A DNA stretch of 64,000 bases, taken from NCBI RefSeq assembly GCF_000004195.4, contig NC_030677.2:201674713-201738712 (forward strand), written 5' to 3'. The notes under the pieces are model-generated. The model had not been told where the DNA came from. It ran no database searches and was given only the letters and a program-made list of their open reading frames with translations. Shown one piece after another: positions 35,348 to 48,400 of this stretch. Made by a program: the position numbers and the translations under genes. The stretch comes from Xenopus tropicalis (Eukaryota; Chordata; Amphibia; Anura; Pipidae). The first letter of the stretch is position 1. Every line of letters begins with the position of its first letter.

Positions 35348-37140
35348 TAACCATCTCCAACTCCAATACCTCTGGGAACCACCTAATTTTAAATGTCTGA
35401 CCTTCTCTCCTGCCCTATTTCCCATAACACTTACTTACATATACTGTAATAATGTACTGACAGACTTGTTCAGTGCTGGGAAACTGAGCTTAATGCTCCC
35501 AACTCCAATTGCAGGAACAGAGAACATGGAGCCGGATATATACAGATCAGCTGGGATTCTCATTGGGGGATTTCTTGCATTATAATGCAGCCGCGGGCCC
35601 TGGAGAATTGGGGGAAAGTTTAATTGTGCAATATTGCTTTAAGAATACAACCTTGATGTTGCTTGACTACATCTCCCAGCAATGCCTCAACCTTCATTAT
35701 ATGTTACATTATTCTCGGGTTTTGTAGTCCAGCAACAGCAGAGTAAAGCTTGGTTGAGCAGTACAGCAGGGTTTACTACCCCTTTAAGGTGGCTAATTGG
35801 CCCAAATGGCTAATGCTAATATAGCCTATGACCAGTGCAGGCCTATGGGGAGCTTTGGAAATGACAGAATAAATGGGTCACGGGGGAAACTCACTGCAGC
35901 ATTTATGGGTGATCGTCCAAGGCTAGATGATGGGCAGGGAGGCTTTTCCAAACATTTTCAAGTTAGTATTGCCATCCTGCTCCCGGCTGTAGTTCTACTA
36001 CTGAGTTATAGTTATAAAGGATCTTTGTTACTCTTGGGAGACTTGTTACAAGGACAGGAGAGCTGTGGCCAAAGAGAGCTTAAATATTGTATCAGATTTT
36101 ACACAGAGAGGATTCAGGAAGCTGCAATTCACTAATTGGATATCGGACGTTTATTTGTTTGTTTCTGAGCATTTGTGTAACAGGAATACACTGGGTGCAA
36201 ACGGCTGTGTTGTTCCACATTGGCGCCTACCTGCACTTGCTCTCTGTCATCCAAAATGCAGAGTTTATGCTGAACTACAACTCTCATTATTACATGACCC
36301 CCTGGCAGCACTTGGCAGAAGGCCCCAAGAACACAACGGGCCCTGGGCCTGCATGTAGCAGCGTTGCGCTTGGTCCCAATACCCACATCGATCTGACTCC
36401 CAGCGGCTACTGATTAACACTTGTACACAGTTTAAAGTTCTTCCTTTTGTTTAGAGAGCGGAGTCTCTCCCAGGGCATGTCATGTCCCTTATCTCCCCGG
36501 GAATGGAAGGGAATTTTCCGATGTGGTGACTGGCGGCAGCCTGAGGCTGCACTTTTACCTTCCCGCTGAGCCTCTTTGTGTCTCTTAGTATGTGTGTATC
36601 ACTTTAAGGGTTTTACACTAATGGGAATTAGTAGAATTAATACCTTGGAACCCCTCCTGCACTGGGGGCAAATAGCATCCAGCAGAATGGCTAGTTGCCA
36701 ATGCCAGCCATAAAGGAGGTGCCCCCTGGCCATAAACCATAATTAGTGAGACTACAAATGACTTATTGCTGCCCTGTGTGCCAGTTGTTTTGTTTTGTCT
36801 CATTCTTGCAGGGGAAGCCTATCCTGCGGCCCTCCAGCTGTTGTTAAACCACAACTCCCTGCATCCCAGCAAAGCTAAAAGGGTCACAGGTTGGACATTT
36901 TTGATTCCATAGTTGTGTCCAGCTGGGGCCCATTCTACTGTATCTGATTCACTGCTCTCTAAATCTAACCCTGCCCTAGCGGCAAGTCTGGCAGTGAAAG
37001 TAAAGTCACATTCTACTTTTACTGTTTCTTCCGAGCACAATCAAAACAAATCAGATGCCACTGCGAAGCATCTGTATAAACAAACCCCTCAGTTTCCCCA
37101 ACTGAAGTCTTTGTTAGACTCTAAGCTAAAGAGCAGTACT
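35348..37140. other. Intergenic, no gene recognised
   Basis: No convincing exon. Short stretches such as TTTACTACCCCTTTAAGG near 35775 and a partial hAT-like AGCCTATCCTGCGGCCCTCC near 36808 look transposon-derived. Confidence 0.45.
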
Positions 37141-37144
37141 TATG

Positions 37145-37400
37145 CTTCTCAATGGGCTGCGGATTTGACTGTAACGATACTGACCCCTGGGCCAGATGGA
37201 ATACATCCCTTGGGTACAGATCTATTTCTGATTTTCTCAGACTCGCTTTCATCTGGTTTGGTGCCTATGGATTGGAGGAAAGCTGATGTGATTTCTATAT
37301 TTAAAAAGGGATTGAGATCTTAGCCTGGCAATTATAGGCCAGTAAGTCTGACTTCACATGAATGTAAAGTGATGCACCTGAGATATAAAATGTGCTGCTA
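37145..37400 (+). mobile_element. LINE reverse-transcriptase fragment
   Basis: Encodes GPDGIHPLGTDLFLIFSDSL, SSGLVPMDWRKADVISIFKK, then after an in-frame stop PGNYRPVSLTS. This is the start of the RT domain of a non-LTR retrotransposon of the same broad group as the 5660 copy. The next bases jump to a different part of the element (AATGTAAAGTGATGCACCTG), so it carries an internal deletion. Confidence 0.85.
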
Positions 37401-37875
37401 TCCAGAAAGCTCTAAATTACAGGAAAGTGCATCCCCCATAGACTCCATTATTAGCGAACAATTAAAACTGTTAAAACTGATTCCCTTTTCTCTGTAATAA
37501 TAAAACAGTACCTGTACTTGATCTCAACTAAGATATAATTACCCCTTATTGGGGGCAGAACAGCCCTATTGGGTTTATTTCATGGTTAAATGATTCCCTT
37601 TTCTCTGTAATAATAAAACAGTACCTGTACTTGATCCCAACTAAGATATAATTACCCCTTATTGGGGCAGAACAGCCCTATTGGGTTTATTTAATGGTTA
37701 AATGATTCCCTTTTCTCTGTAATAATAAAACAGTACCTGTACTTGATCCCAACTAAGATATAATTACCCCTTATTGGGGGCAGAACAGCCCTATTGGGTT
37801 TATTACAGAAAGATCCCTTATGCAGAAAACCCCAGGTCCTGAGCTTTCTGGATAATGGATCCCATACCTGTATTT
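37385..37875. mobile_element. MITE carrying three copies of the 112-bp repeat
   Basis: Units start at about 37478, 37593 and 37705. Flanks CTATCCAGAAAGCTCTAAAT and TTTCTGGATAATGGATCCCA are the inverted, TTATCC-type ends shared with the copies at 27.7 and 53.7 kb. It lies directly after the LINE fragment. Confidence 0.85.
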
Positions 37876-38690
37876 CAATGTATATTAACAGTTAAACATC
37901 CCAGAGTCACTGCTTGGCTACAGAGCCATTGGTTATAATACAGTAGATTTGCCTGGTATATAAGTGGGTTGCTGGAAGTTACAGTTCCACATGCCCCTGA
38001 TTTACGTGTTGCCCGGCCCCCAGACCCCCTGTGTATATGGAGCCCACTTGTCAGTGACCCTGGCCCTGAGTGGCGCAGGAGAGGTGCCAGGGTGCCCAGC
38101 GTTGCTACAGATAAGCCGGACTTTGGCCGGATGTTGCTACACGGGCAGACTCAGTTTAAACAGTAAAATGGCAGAGTGAAGGGGTCAGGTTCTCCTTATC
38201 CAAACACACGCGGTGCCCTCTGCACTCCTGTATCGGCTTCGTTTAACCAACGGGTGCCCTGGGAGCCGCAGTTACTGGCAGTGCCCGGGGTAAGTGGGCA
38301 CCGAGTCATTTATTAAAGGCCACGACGAGCTGAGACAAAGTGTCCTGACCTGGTTCTTTGAATTCAGGGGATTCTCCCCCTGCAAAATCTACAGGCAGCT
38401 TATTGGCTCCTCATAAACTAGCCCTTGTGTGTCCCCCTCGTGAAATGCACCCCCAGCGACCATCCGTATGTACATTGATCACATGACACTCGAATAAAAA
38501 CCAGCCACAGGAATGTTGTATTTCCAAACAATTTTATTTAATATTCAGCAATATCATTCCATTATACCCTTATACATATCTGTTCCCCACAGGATTCCCC
38601 ATTCTCTCCCCCACTGATATGGCTGTTAGAACTGCCAGACAAGCATAGTACATGGTACAGCAGGTTAAATGTTTATTCTCTATACAGCTC
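37876..38690. other. Intergenic, no feature recognised except a minus-strand AATAAA
   Basis: Contains a minus-strand AATAAA within CAATTTTATTTAATATTC near 38530. An open frame reading out of the 12-bp array on the - strand stops at 38570. No other evidence of a transcript. Confidence 0.4.
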
Positions 38691-41600
38691 AGACAGGAGT
38701 CCATAGAGGAGCCCATTGTGGAGCCCAGAGAGGAGCCCATAGAGGAGCTCAGAGAGAAGCCCATAGTGGATCCCATCGAGGGGCTCAGAGAGAAGCCCAT
38801 AGAGGAGCCCAGAGAGGAGCCCAGAGAGGAGCCCATAGTGGAGCCCAGAGAGGAGCTCAGAGAGGAGCCCATAGTGGAGCCCAGAGAGGAGCTCAGAGAG
38901 GAGCCCATAGTGGAGCCCAGAGAGGAGACCATAGTTGAGCCCAGAAAGGAGACCATAGTAGAGGCCAGAGAGGAGACCCTAGTGGAGGCCAGAGAGGAGC
39001 CCAGAAAGGAGACCATAGTGGAGGCCAGAGAGGAGCTCAGAGAGGAGCCCATAGTGAGCCCAGAGAGGAGCTCAGAGAGGAGCCCATAGTGGAGCCCAGA
39101 GAGGAGACCATAGTTGAGCCCAGAAAGGAGACCATAGTAGAGGCCAGAGAGGAGACCCTAGTGGAGGCCAGAGAGGAGCCCAGAAAGGAGACCATAGTGG
39201 AGGCCAGAGAGGAGCCTAGAGAGGAGCCCAGAAAGGACACCATAGTGGAGGCTAGAGAGGAGCCCAGAGAGGAGACCATAGTGGAGCCCAGAGAGGAGCC
39301 CAGATAAGAGCCCATAGTGGAGCCCAGAGAGGAGCCCATAGTGGAGCCCAGAAAGGAGCCCATAGTGGAGCCCAGAGAGGAGCCCATAGTGGAGGCCAGA
39401 GAGAAGCCTAGAGAGGAGTCCAGAGAGGAGCCCCTAGTGGAGCCCATAGTGGAACCCATAGAGGAGCCCATAGTGGAGCCCATAGTGGAGCCTATAGAGG
39501 AGCCCATTGTGGAGCCCAGAGAGGAGCCCATAGAGGAGCTCAGAGAGAAGCCCATAGTGGAGCCCATAGAGGAGCCCAGAGAGGAGCTCAGAGAGGAGCT
39601 CAGAGAGGAGCTCAGAGAGGAGCCCATAGTGGAGCCAAGAGAGGAGCTCAGAGAGGAGCCCATAGTGGAGCCCAGAGAGGAGCTCAGAGAGGAGCCCACA
39701 GTGAAGCCTAGAGAGGAGCTCAGAGAGGAGCCCAGATAAGAGCCCATAGTGGAGCCCAGAGAGGAGCCCATAGTGGAGCCCAGAAAGGAGCCCATAGTGG
39801 AGCCCAGAGAGGAGCCCATAGTGGAGGCCAGAGAGAAGCCTAGAGAGGAGTCCAGAGAGGAGCCCCTAGTGGAGCCCATAGTGGAACCCATAGAGGAGCC
39901 CATAGTGGAGCCCATAGTGGAGCCTATAGAGGAGCCCATTGTGGAGCCCAGAGAGGAGCCCATAGAGGAGCTCAGAGAGAAGCCCATAGTGGAGCCCATA
40001 GAGGAGCCCAGAGAGGAGCTCAGAGAGGAGCTCAGAGAGGAGCTCAGAGAAGAGCCCATAGTGGAGCCCAGAGAGGAGCTCAGAAAGGAGGCCATAGTTG
40101 AGCCCAGAAAGGAGACCATAGTAGAGGTCAGAGAGGAGACCCTAGTGGAGGCCAGAGAGGAGCACAGAAAGGAGACCATAGTGGAGGCCAGAGAGGAGCC
40201 TAGAGATTAGCCCAGAAAGGACACCATAGTGGAGGCCAGAGAGGAGCCTAGAGAGGAGCCCGGAGAGGAGACCATAGTGGAGCCCAGAGAGGAGCCCAGA
40301 TAAGAGCCCATAGTGGAGCCCAGAGCCCAGAGAGGAGCCCATAGTGGAGCCCAGAAAGGAGCCCATAGTGGAGCCCATAGAGGAGCCCATAGAGGAGCCC
40401 ATAGTGGAGCCCAGAGAGGAGCCCATAGAGGAGCCCATAGTGGAGCCCATATTGGAGCCCATAGTGGAGCCCATAGAGGAGCCCATAGTGGAGCCCAGAG
40501 AGGAGCCCAAAGTGGAGCCCAGAAAAGAGCCCATAGTGGAGCCCAGAGAGGAGCCCATAGAGGAGCCCAGAGAGGAGCCCATAGTGGAGGCCAGAGAGGA
40601 GCCTAGAGATTAGCCCAGAAAGGACACCATAGTGGAGGCCAGAGAGGAGCCTAGAGAGGAGCCCGGAGAGGAGACCATAGTGGAGCCCAGAGAGGAGCCC
40701 AGATAAGAGCCCATAGTGGAGCCCAGAGCCCAGAGAGGAGCCCATAGTGGAGCCCAGAAATGAGCCCATAGTGGAGCCCAGAGAGGAGCCCATAGTGGAG
40801 GCCAGAGAGAAGCCTAGAGAGGAGTCCAGAGAGGAGCCCATAGTGGAGCCCATAGTGGAACCCATAGAGGAGCCCATAGTGGAGCCCATAGAGGAGCCCA
40901 TAGTGGAGCCCATAGAGGAGCCCATAGTGGAGCCCATAGTGGAGCCCATAGAGGAGCCCATAGTGGAGCCCAGAGAGGAGCCCATAGAGGAGCCCATAGA
41001 GGAGCCCATATTGGGGCCCAGAGAGGAGCCCATAGTGGAGCCCATAGAGGAGCCCAGAGAGGAGCCCATAGTGGAGCCCATAGAGGAGCCCATAGTGGAG
41101 CCCAGAGAGGAGCCCATAGAGGAGCCCATAGTGGAGCCCATATTGGAGCCCATAGAGGAGCCCATAGTGGAGCCCATAGAGGAGCCCATAGTGGAGCCCA
41201 GAGAGGAGCCCATAGTGGAGCCCAGAGAGGAGCCCATAGTGGAGCCCAGAAAGGAGCCCATAGTGGAGCCCAGAGAGGAGCCCATAGTGGAGCCCATAGA
41301 GGAGCCCAGAGAGGAGCCCATAGTGGAGCCCATAGAGGAGCTCAGAGAGGAACTAAGAGAGAAGCCCATAGTGGAGCCCAGAGAGGAGCTCAGAGAGGAG
41401 CCCATAGTGGAGCCCAGAGAGGAGCTCAGAGAGGAGCCCATAGTGGAGCCCAGAGAGGAGCTCAGAGAGGAGCCCATAGTGGAGCCCAGAGAGGAGCTCA
41501 GAAAGGAGACCATAGTTGAGCCCAGAAAGGAGACCATAGTAGAGGCCAGAGAGGAGCCCAGAAAGGAGACCATAGTGGAGGCCAGAGAGGAGCCTAGAGA

Positions 41601-44222
41601 GGAGCCCAGAAAGGACACCATAGTGGAGGCCAGAGAGGAGCCTAGAGAGGAGCCCAGAGAGGAGACCATAGTGCAGCCCAAAGAGGAGCCCAGATAAGAG
41701 CCCATAGTGGAGCCCAGTGCCCAGAGAGGAGCCCATAGTGGAGCCCAGAAAGGAGCCCATAGTGGAGCCCAGAGAGGAGCCCATAGGGGAGGCCAGAGAG
41801 AAGCCTAGAGAGGAGTCCAGAGAGGAGCCCATAGTGGAGCCCATAGTGGAGCCCATAATGGAACCCATAGAGGAGCCCATAGTGTATGTATGTATGTATG
41901 TATATCTTTATTTATAAAGCGCTACTTATGTACGCAGCGCTGTACAGTAGAATTCATTAATACAGACAGGGGGGTTAAAGATAATGGATAAATACAAAGT
42001 ACAACAATAAATACAAATAAATACAAGGTACAGTTGCAATAAGAGTCAGAAACACAAGATGAAGGAGGTCCCTGCCCCGTAGAGCTTACAATCTATATGG
42101 GAGGGGTAACTAACAGACACAAATAGGCAAATATAAGTGCTATAGGTCACAGTGGGTGATATTACAGTATAAGTGCCAGTTTCCAGATCAGGTGCTGGGC
42201 GAGTGCTCCATAAGGTAGTCTTTAAGTTTAGTTTTAAAAAGACTGAGGGAGGATTCTCTCCGGAGGAAATCAGGGAGGGCATTCCCAATGTAAGGGGCAG
42301 CCAGGCAGAAGGATTTAAGGCAGGAAGCAGCAGTAGTAGTGGGGGGCGCAACCAAACGGTTGCTCTGCGAGGAACGAAGGAGTCGGCCAGGAACGTACGG
42401 AGACACCAGGGAAGAGATGTAGTGAGGAGCAGAGGCATGGAGGGCTTTGAAGGTTAAGAGAAGGAGTTTGTAAACTATTCTTTGTTTAACAGGAAGCCAT
42501 GATAAGGCCTTTAGCAGGGGAAGGGCCTGAACTCTCCTGGATGAGAGGAGGAGAATTCTGGCAGCAGTGTTTAATATAGACTGTAGGGGGGAAAGATGGG
42601 ACTTAGGGAGGCCGGTTAGCAGCAGGTTACAGTAGTCAAGTCGGGATAGGATGAGGGCATGCATGAGCAGCCTAGCTGTTACAGTAGAAAGAAAGGGCCG
42701 GATTTTGGCAATGGAGCCCATAGAGGAGCCCATAGTGGAGCCCATAGTGGAGCCCATAGTGGAGCCCAGAGAGGAGCCCATAGTGGAGCCCAGAGAGGAG
42801 CCCATAGAGGAGCCCATAGTGGAGCCCAGAGAGGAGCCCATAGAGGAGCCCAGAAAGGAGCCCATAGAGGAGCCCATAGTGGAGCCCAGAGAGGAGCCCA
42901 TAGAGGAGCCCATAGTGGAGCCCAGAGAGGAGCCCATAGTGGAGCCCAGAGGGGAGCCCATAGTGGAGCCCAGAGAGGAGCCCATAGTGGAGCCCATAGA
43001 GGAGCCCAGAGAGGAGCCCATAGTGGAGCCCATAGAGGAGCCCATAGTGGAGCCCAGAGAGGAGCCCATAGTGGAGCCCAGAGAGGAGCCCATAGTGGAG
43101 CCCAGAGAGGAGCCCATAGTGGAGCCCATAGTGGAGCCCAGAGAGGAGCCCATAGTGGAGCCCATAGAGGAGCCCAGAGAGGAGCTCAGAGAGGAGCTAA
43201 GAGAGAAGCCCATAGTGGAGCCCAGAGAGGAGCTCAGAGAGGAGCCCATAGTGGAGCCCAGAGAGGAGCTCAGAGAGGAGCCCATAGTGGAGCCCAGAGA
43301 GGAGCTAAGAGAGGAGCCCATAGTGGAGCCCAGAGAGGAGCTCAGAAAGGAGACCATAGTTGAGCCCAGAAAGGAGACCATAGTAGAGGCCAGAGAGGAG
43401 CCCAGAAAGGAGACCATAGTGGAGGCCAGAGAGGAGCCTAGAGAGGAGCCCAGAAAGGACACCATAGTGGAGGCCAGACGGGAGCCTAGAGAGGAGCCCA
43501 GAGAGGAGACCATAGTGGAGCCCAGAGAGGAGCCCAGATAAGAGCCCATAGTGGAGCCCAGAGCCCAGAGAGGAGCCCATAGTGGAGCCCAGAAAGGAGC
43601 CCATAGTGGAGCCCAGAGAGGAGCCCATAGGGGAGGCCAGAGAGAAGCCTAGAGAGGTGTCCAGAGAGGAGCCCATAGTGGAGCCCATAGTGGAGCCCAT
43701 AGTGGAACCCATAGAGGAGCCCATAGTGGAGCCCATAGTGGAGCCTATAGAGGAGCCCATAGTGGAGCCCAGAGAGGAGCCCATACTAGAGCCCATAGAG
43801 GAGCCCATAGTGGAGCCCAGAGAGGAGCCCATAGAGGAGCCCATAGTGGAGCCCATATTGGAGCCCAGAGAGGAGCCCATAGTGGAGCCCATAGAGGAGC
43901 CCAGAGAGGAGCCCATAGTGAAGCCCATAGAGGAGCCCATAGTGGAGCCCAGAGAGGAGCCCATAGTAGAACCCATATTGGAGCCCAGAGAGGAGCCCAT
44001 AGTGGAGCCCATAGTGGAGCCCATGGAGGAGCCCATAGTGGAGCCCAGAGAGGAGCCCATAGTGGAGCCCAGAAAGGAGCCCATAGTGGAGCCCATAGAG
44101 GAGCCCAGAGAGGAGCCCATAGTGGAGCCCATAGAGGAGCCCATAGTGGAGCCCAGAGAGCAGCCCATAGTGGAGCCCATATTGTAGCCCATAGAGGAGC
44201 CCATAGTGGAACCCATAGAGGC
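38690..44222 (+). repeat. 12-bp minisatellite (GAGCCCATAGTG type), ~5.5 kb, split by a LINE
   Basis: Built from 12-bp variants such as GAGCCCATAGTG, GAGCCCAGAGAG, GAGCTCAGAGAG and GAGGCCAGAGAG. Higher-order copies are clear: 39303-39734 recurs at 39735-40166 (432 bp), and the segment starting CAGATAAGAGCCCATAGTGG recurs at about 40300, 40702, 41693 and 43537. The unit is four codons long, so long open frames exist on both strands (for example EEPIVEPR and GSSLGSTM). A LINE occupies 41881-42712. Confidence 0.97.
41881..42712 (-). mobile_element. 5'-truncated CR1/Rex1-like LINE inserted in the minisatellite
   Basis: Minus-strand frame encodes the RT C-terminus: LLMHALILSRLDYCNLLLTG, SILNTAARILLLSS, LSWLPVKQRIVYKLLLLTFK, then ALHASAPHYISSLVSPYVPG and LFKTKLKDYL. 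This is followed by a ~300-bp 3' UTR ending CGCTTTATAAATAAAGATAT and a (CATA)n tail at 41881. The reading frame is open over this C-terminal part, so the copy is fairly young. The same 3' end is at 24245-24428. Confidence 0.92.
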
Positions 44223-45404
44223 TGATATCTGTGGGGAAGGTACACACTGTTCCACATTCTGCTCATAAACAGATATCGGCTAGAGGAGCGGGGGCAGCTC
44301 AACATTGCTCTGCCATTCTGTGTGGGGCTATTAGAATTATTCTCAGGCGAAGCTGATGACATGTCTGTCCCTTTAATTACTTTGCCCCAAGAGTCACAAG
44401 GCTGATTTAGTGGCCCAATCTCAAAATATTCACTGAGGTCAAAATCATGCTGTATAGTACCACTGTCCAACTAGGGGCCTGCAGGCTGTGTGTGCCCCCC
44501 CAAGAGTTTTATGGCTTCACAGACTCCTGTGGAACCTACTGCACCATCATTTTCTATAACGAAGCCCCTGAATGGGGGGCAAATTGGTTGTATAACCCCC
44601 CCACTATGCAGGGAAAGCTGGCTGCTGTTGGGTGCCATAGGGCTGCAGGCCGGGCATTTCTGCTCTATATATGGGTAAAGGGTAAGTGCACCTTTTTTTA
44701 GTTCAATTCCTTCCTTTCTTTTTGTTGCTGCTTCTTATTCCCATTGGGCCTGGGGTCACTGTTACTAAGAACCTGCAGAGGAACATGGGGCTGCTCAGCC
44801 AGGGAGGGTACAAGCACAGACATTATTGTAGGCAGAGCAATGGCAGACAAGGTGCCCAAAATATGCCGCCCTGCCCGTAACCAAATGCCTAGTTTCCTAC
44901 ACCCAAGAGATCCAGCCGGGAATGACCTGCAAGGTCCGGCAAAGAATGCTGGGAGTTAAAGTCCAGGGGCAGCTGGGATGCTATTGACCCTAAGCAGAAG
45001 GGCCAACAATGACTGCAAGGGATTGGCTTGCTATGTCCCTGACTCGTTTGGGCATTTAGAGCTTTATTGGGGCAAAATCAGAAGTTAGTGGTACCAGAGG
45101 GACGAGAAGTCTGGGCTGAAGGTTCTTCAGTGTCTCCAGCAGGAGCCCAACCCAACAGGAGACCAATCAGATCTAGAGGGAGGGGCAGAAACTATGATTT
45201 GAAGTTATTTGTGTTTATAAGAGGGGAATCTACCGAAGCCTGAAACAACAGCGCCTCCTGCTGGCAACAGAATGCAAATATCTTGCCTAAAATTAATAAA
45301 TAGTGTCACATGATGGCCGTCCAATAACAGTGGCCGTGTCTCAATATATTTATGTTATTGGGAATATTCTTCATATAAGGTTGGGAACCATCTCTCCCTA
45401 CTAT
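44223..45404. other. Intergenic spacer between two arrays
   Basis: No gene recognised. CACTGTCCAACTAGGGGCCT at about 44461 resembles a hAT terminus like that at 9668, without a matching second end. Confidence 0.45.
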
Positions 45405-48400
45405 ACCTGCTATCCCACAGCCACAGTCCCTTCCCAGAGGCTATTATCCCCCCACTGCTACTATAGGCACCATCTCTCCCTACTATACCTGCTATCCCAC
45501 AGCCCCAGTCCCTTCCCAGAGGCTATTATCCCACTGCTACTATAGGCACCATCTCTCCCTACTATACCTGCTATCCCACAGCCCCAGTCCCTTCCCAGAG
45601 GCTATTATCCCACTGCTACTATAGGCACCATCTCTCCCTACTATACCTGCTATCCCACAGCCCCAGTCCCTTCCCAGAGGCTATTATCCCACTGCTACTA
45701 TAGGCACCATCTCTCCCTACTATACCTGCTATCCCACAGCCCCAGTCCCTTCCCAGAGGCTATTATCCCACTGCTACTATAGGCACCATCTCTCCCTACT
45801 ATACCTGTTATCCCACAGCCCCAGTCCCTTCCCAGAGGCTATTATCCCACTGCTACTATAGGCACCATCTCTCCCTACTATACCTGCTATCCCACAGCCC
45901 CAGTCCCTTCCCAGAGGCTATTATCCCCCCACTGCTACTATAGGCACCATCTCTCCCTACTATACCTGCTATCCCACAGCCACAGTCCCTTCCCAGAGGC
46001 TATTATCGCCCCACTGCTACTATAGGCACCATCTCTCCCTACTATACCTGCTATCCCACAGCCCCAGTCCCTTCCCAGAGGCTATTATCTCCCCACTGCT
46101 ACTATAGGCACCATCTCTCCCTACTATACCTGCTATCCCACAGCCCCAGTCCCTTCCCAGAGGCTATTATCCCACTGCTACTATAGGCACCATCTCTCCC
46201 TACTATACCTGCTATCCCACAGCCCCAGTCCCTTCCCAGAGGCTATTATCCCCCCACTGCTACTATAGGCACCATCTCTCCCTACTATACCTGCTATCCC
46301 ACAGCCCCAGTCCCTTCCCAGAGGCTATTATCCCCCCACTGCTACTATAGGCACCATCTCTCCCTACTATACCTGCTATCCCACAGCCCCAGTCCCTTCC
46401 CAGAGGCTATTTTCCCCCACTGCTATTATAGGCACCATCTCTCCCTACTATACCTGCTATCCCACAGCCACAGTCCCTTCCCAGAGGCTATTATCCCCCC
46501 ACTGCTACTATAGGCACCATCTCTCCCTACTATACCTGCTATCCCACAGCCCCAGTCCCTTCCCAGAGGCTATTATCCCCCCATTGCTACTATAGGCACC
46601 ATATCTCCCTACTATACCTGCTATCCCACAGCCCCAGTCCCTTCCCAGAGGCTATTTTCCCCCCACTGCTACTATAGGCACCATATCTCCCTACTATACC
46701 TGCTATCCCACAGCCCCAGTCCCTTCCCAGAGGCTATTATCCCACTGCTACTATAGGCACCATCTCTCCCTACTATACCTGCTATCCCACAGCCACAGTC
46801 CCTTCCCAGAGGCTATTATCGCCCCACTGCTACTATAGGCACCATCTCTCCCTACTATACCTGCTATCCCACAGCCCCAGTCCCTTCCCAGAGGCTATTA
46901 TCTCCCCACTGCTACTATAGGCACCATCTCTCCCTACTATACCTGCTATCCCACAGCCCCAGTCCCTTCCCAGAGGCTATTATCCCCCCACTGCTACTAT
47001 AGGCACCATCTCTCCCTACTATACCTGCTATCCCACAGCCACAGTCCCTTCCCAGAGGCTATTATCGCCCCCACTGCTACTATAGGCACCATCTCTCCCT
47101 ACCATACCTGCTATCCCACAGCCCCAGTCCCTTCCCAGAGGCTATTATCTCCCCACTGCTACTATAGGCACCATCTCTCCCTACTATACCTGCTATCCCA
47201 CAGCCCCAGTCCCTTCCCAGAGGCTATTATCCCACTGCTACTATAGGCACCATCTCTCCCTACTATACCTGCTATCCCACAGCCCCAGTCCCTTCCCAGA
47301 GGCTATTATCCCCCCACTGCTACTATAGGCACCATCTCTCCCTACTATACCTGCTATCCCACAGCCACAGTCCCTTCCCAGAGGCTATTATCCCCCCACT
47401 GCTACTATAGGCACCATCTCTCCCTACTATACCTGCTATCCCACAGCCCCAGTCCCTTCCCAGAGGCTATTATCCCCCATTGCTACTATAGGCACCATCT
47501 CTCCCTACTATACCTGCTATCCCACAGCCCCAGTCCCTTCCCAGAGGCTATTTTCCCCCCACTGCTATTATAGGCACCATCTCTCCCTACTATACCTGCT
47601 ATCCCACAGCCACAGTCCCTTCCCAGAGGCTATTATCCCCCCACTGCTACTATAGGCACCATCTCTCCCTACTATACCTGCTATCCCACAGCCCCAGTCC
47701 CTTCCCAGAGGCTATTATCCCCCCATTGCTACTATAGGCACCATATCTCCCTACTATACCTGCTATCCCACAGCCCCAGTCCCTTCCCAGAGGCTATTTT
47801 CCCCCCACTGCTACTATAGGCACCATCTCTCCCTACTATACCTGCTATCCCACAGCCCCAGTCCCTTCCCAGAGGCTATTATCCCCCCACTGCTACTATA
47901 GGCACCATCTCTCCCTACTATACCTGCTATCCCACAGCCCCAGTCCCTTCCCAGAGGCTATTATCCCCCCACTGCTACTATAGGCACCATCTCTCCCTAC
48001 TATACCTGCTATCCCACAGCCCCAGTCCCTTCCCAGAGGCTATTATCCCCCCACTGCTACTATAGGCACCATCTCTCCCTACTATACCTGCTATCCCACA
48101 GCCCCAGTCCCTTCCCAGAGGCTATTATCCCCCCACTGCTACTATAGGCACCATCTCTCCCTACTATACCTGCTATCCCACAGCCACAGTCCCTTCCCAG
48201 AGGCTATTATCGCCCCACTGCTACTATAGGCACCATCTCTCCCTACTATACCTGCTATCCCACAGCCCCAGTCCCTTCCCAGAGGCTATTATCCCACTGC
48301 TACTATAGGCACCATCTCTCCCTACTATACCTGCTATCCCACAGCCCCAGTCCCTTCCCAGAGGCTATTATCCCCCCACTGCTACTATAGGCACCATCTC

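Noticed and set aside
33763..37323. Several 70-140 codon frames as small genes
   Set aside because: No domain, no conserved motif and no paired splice sites; one is a LINE RT fragment and another lies in a hAT element.
38690..44222. Long open frames (up to about 485 codons) as Glu/Pro-, Gly/Ser- or Trp/Ala/Pro-repeat proteins
   Set aside because: They follow from a 12-bp unit lacking stops in several frames on both strands. Single-base gaps shift frame freely, and there is no start context, signal peptide or splice partner.
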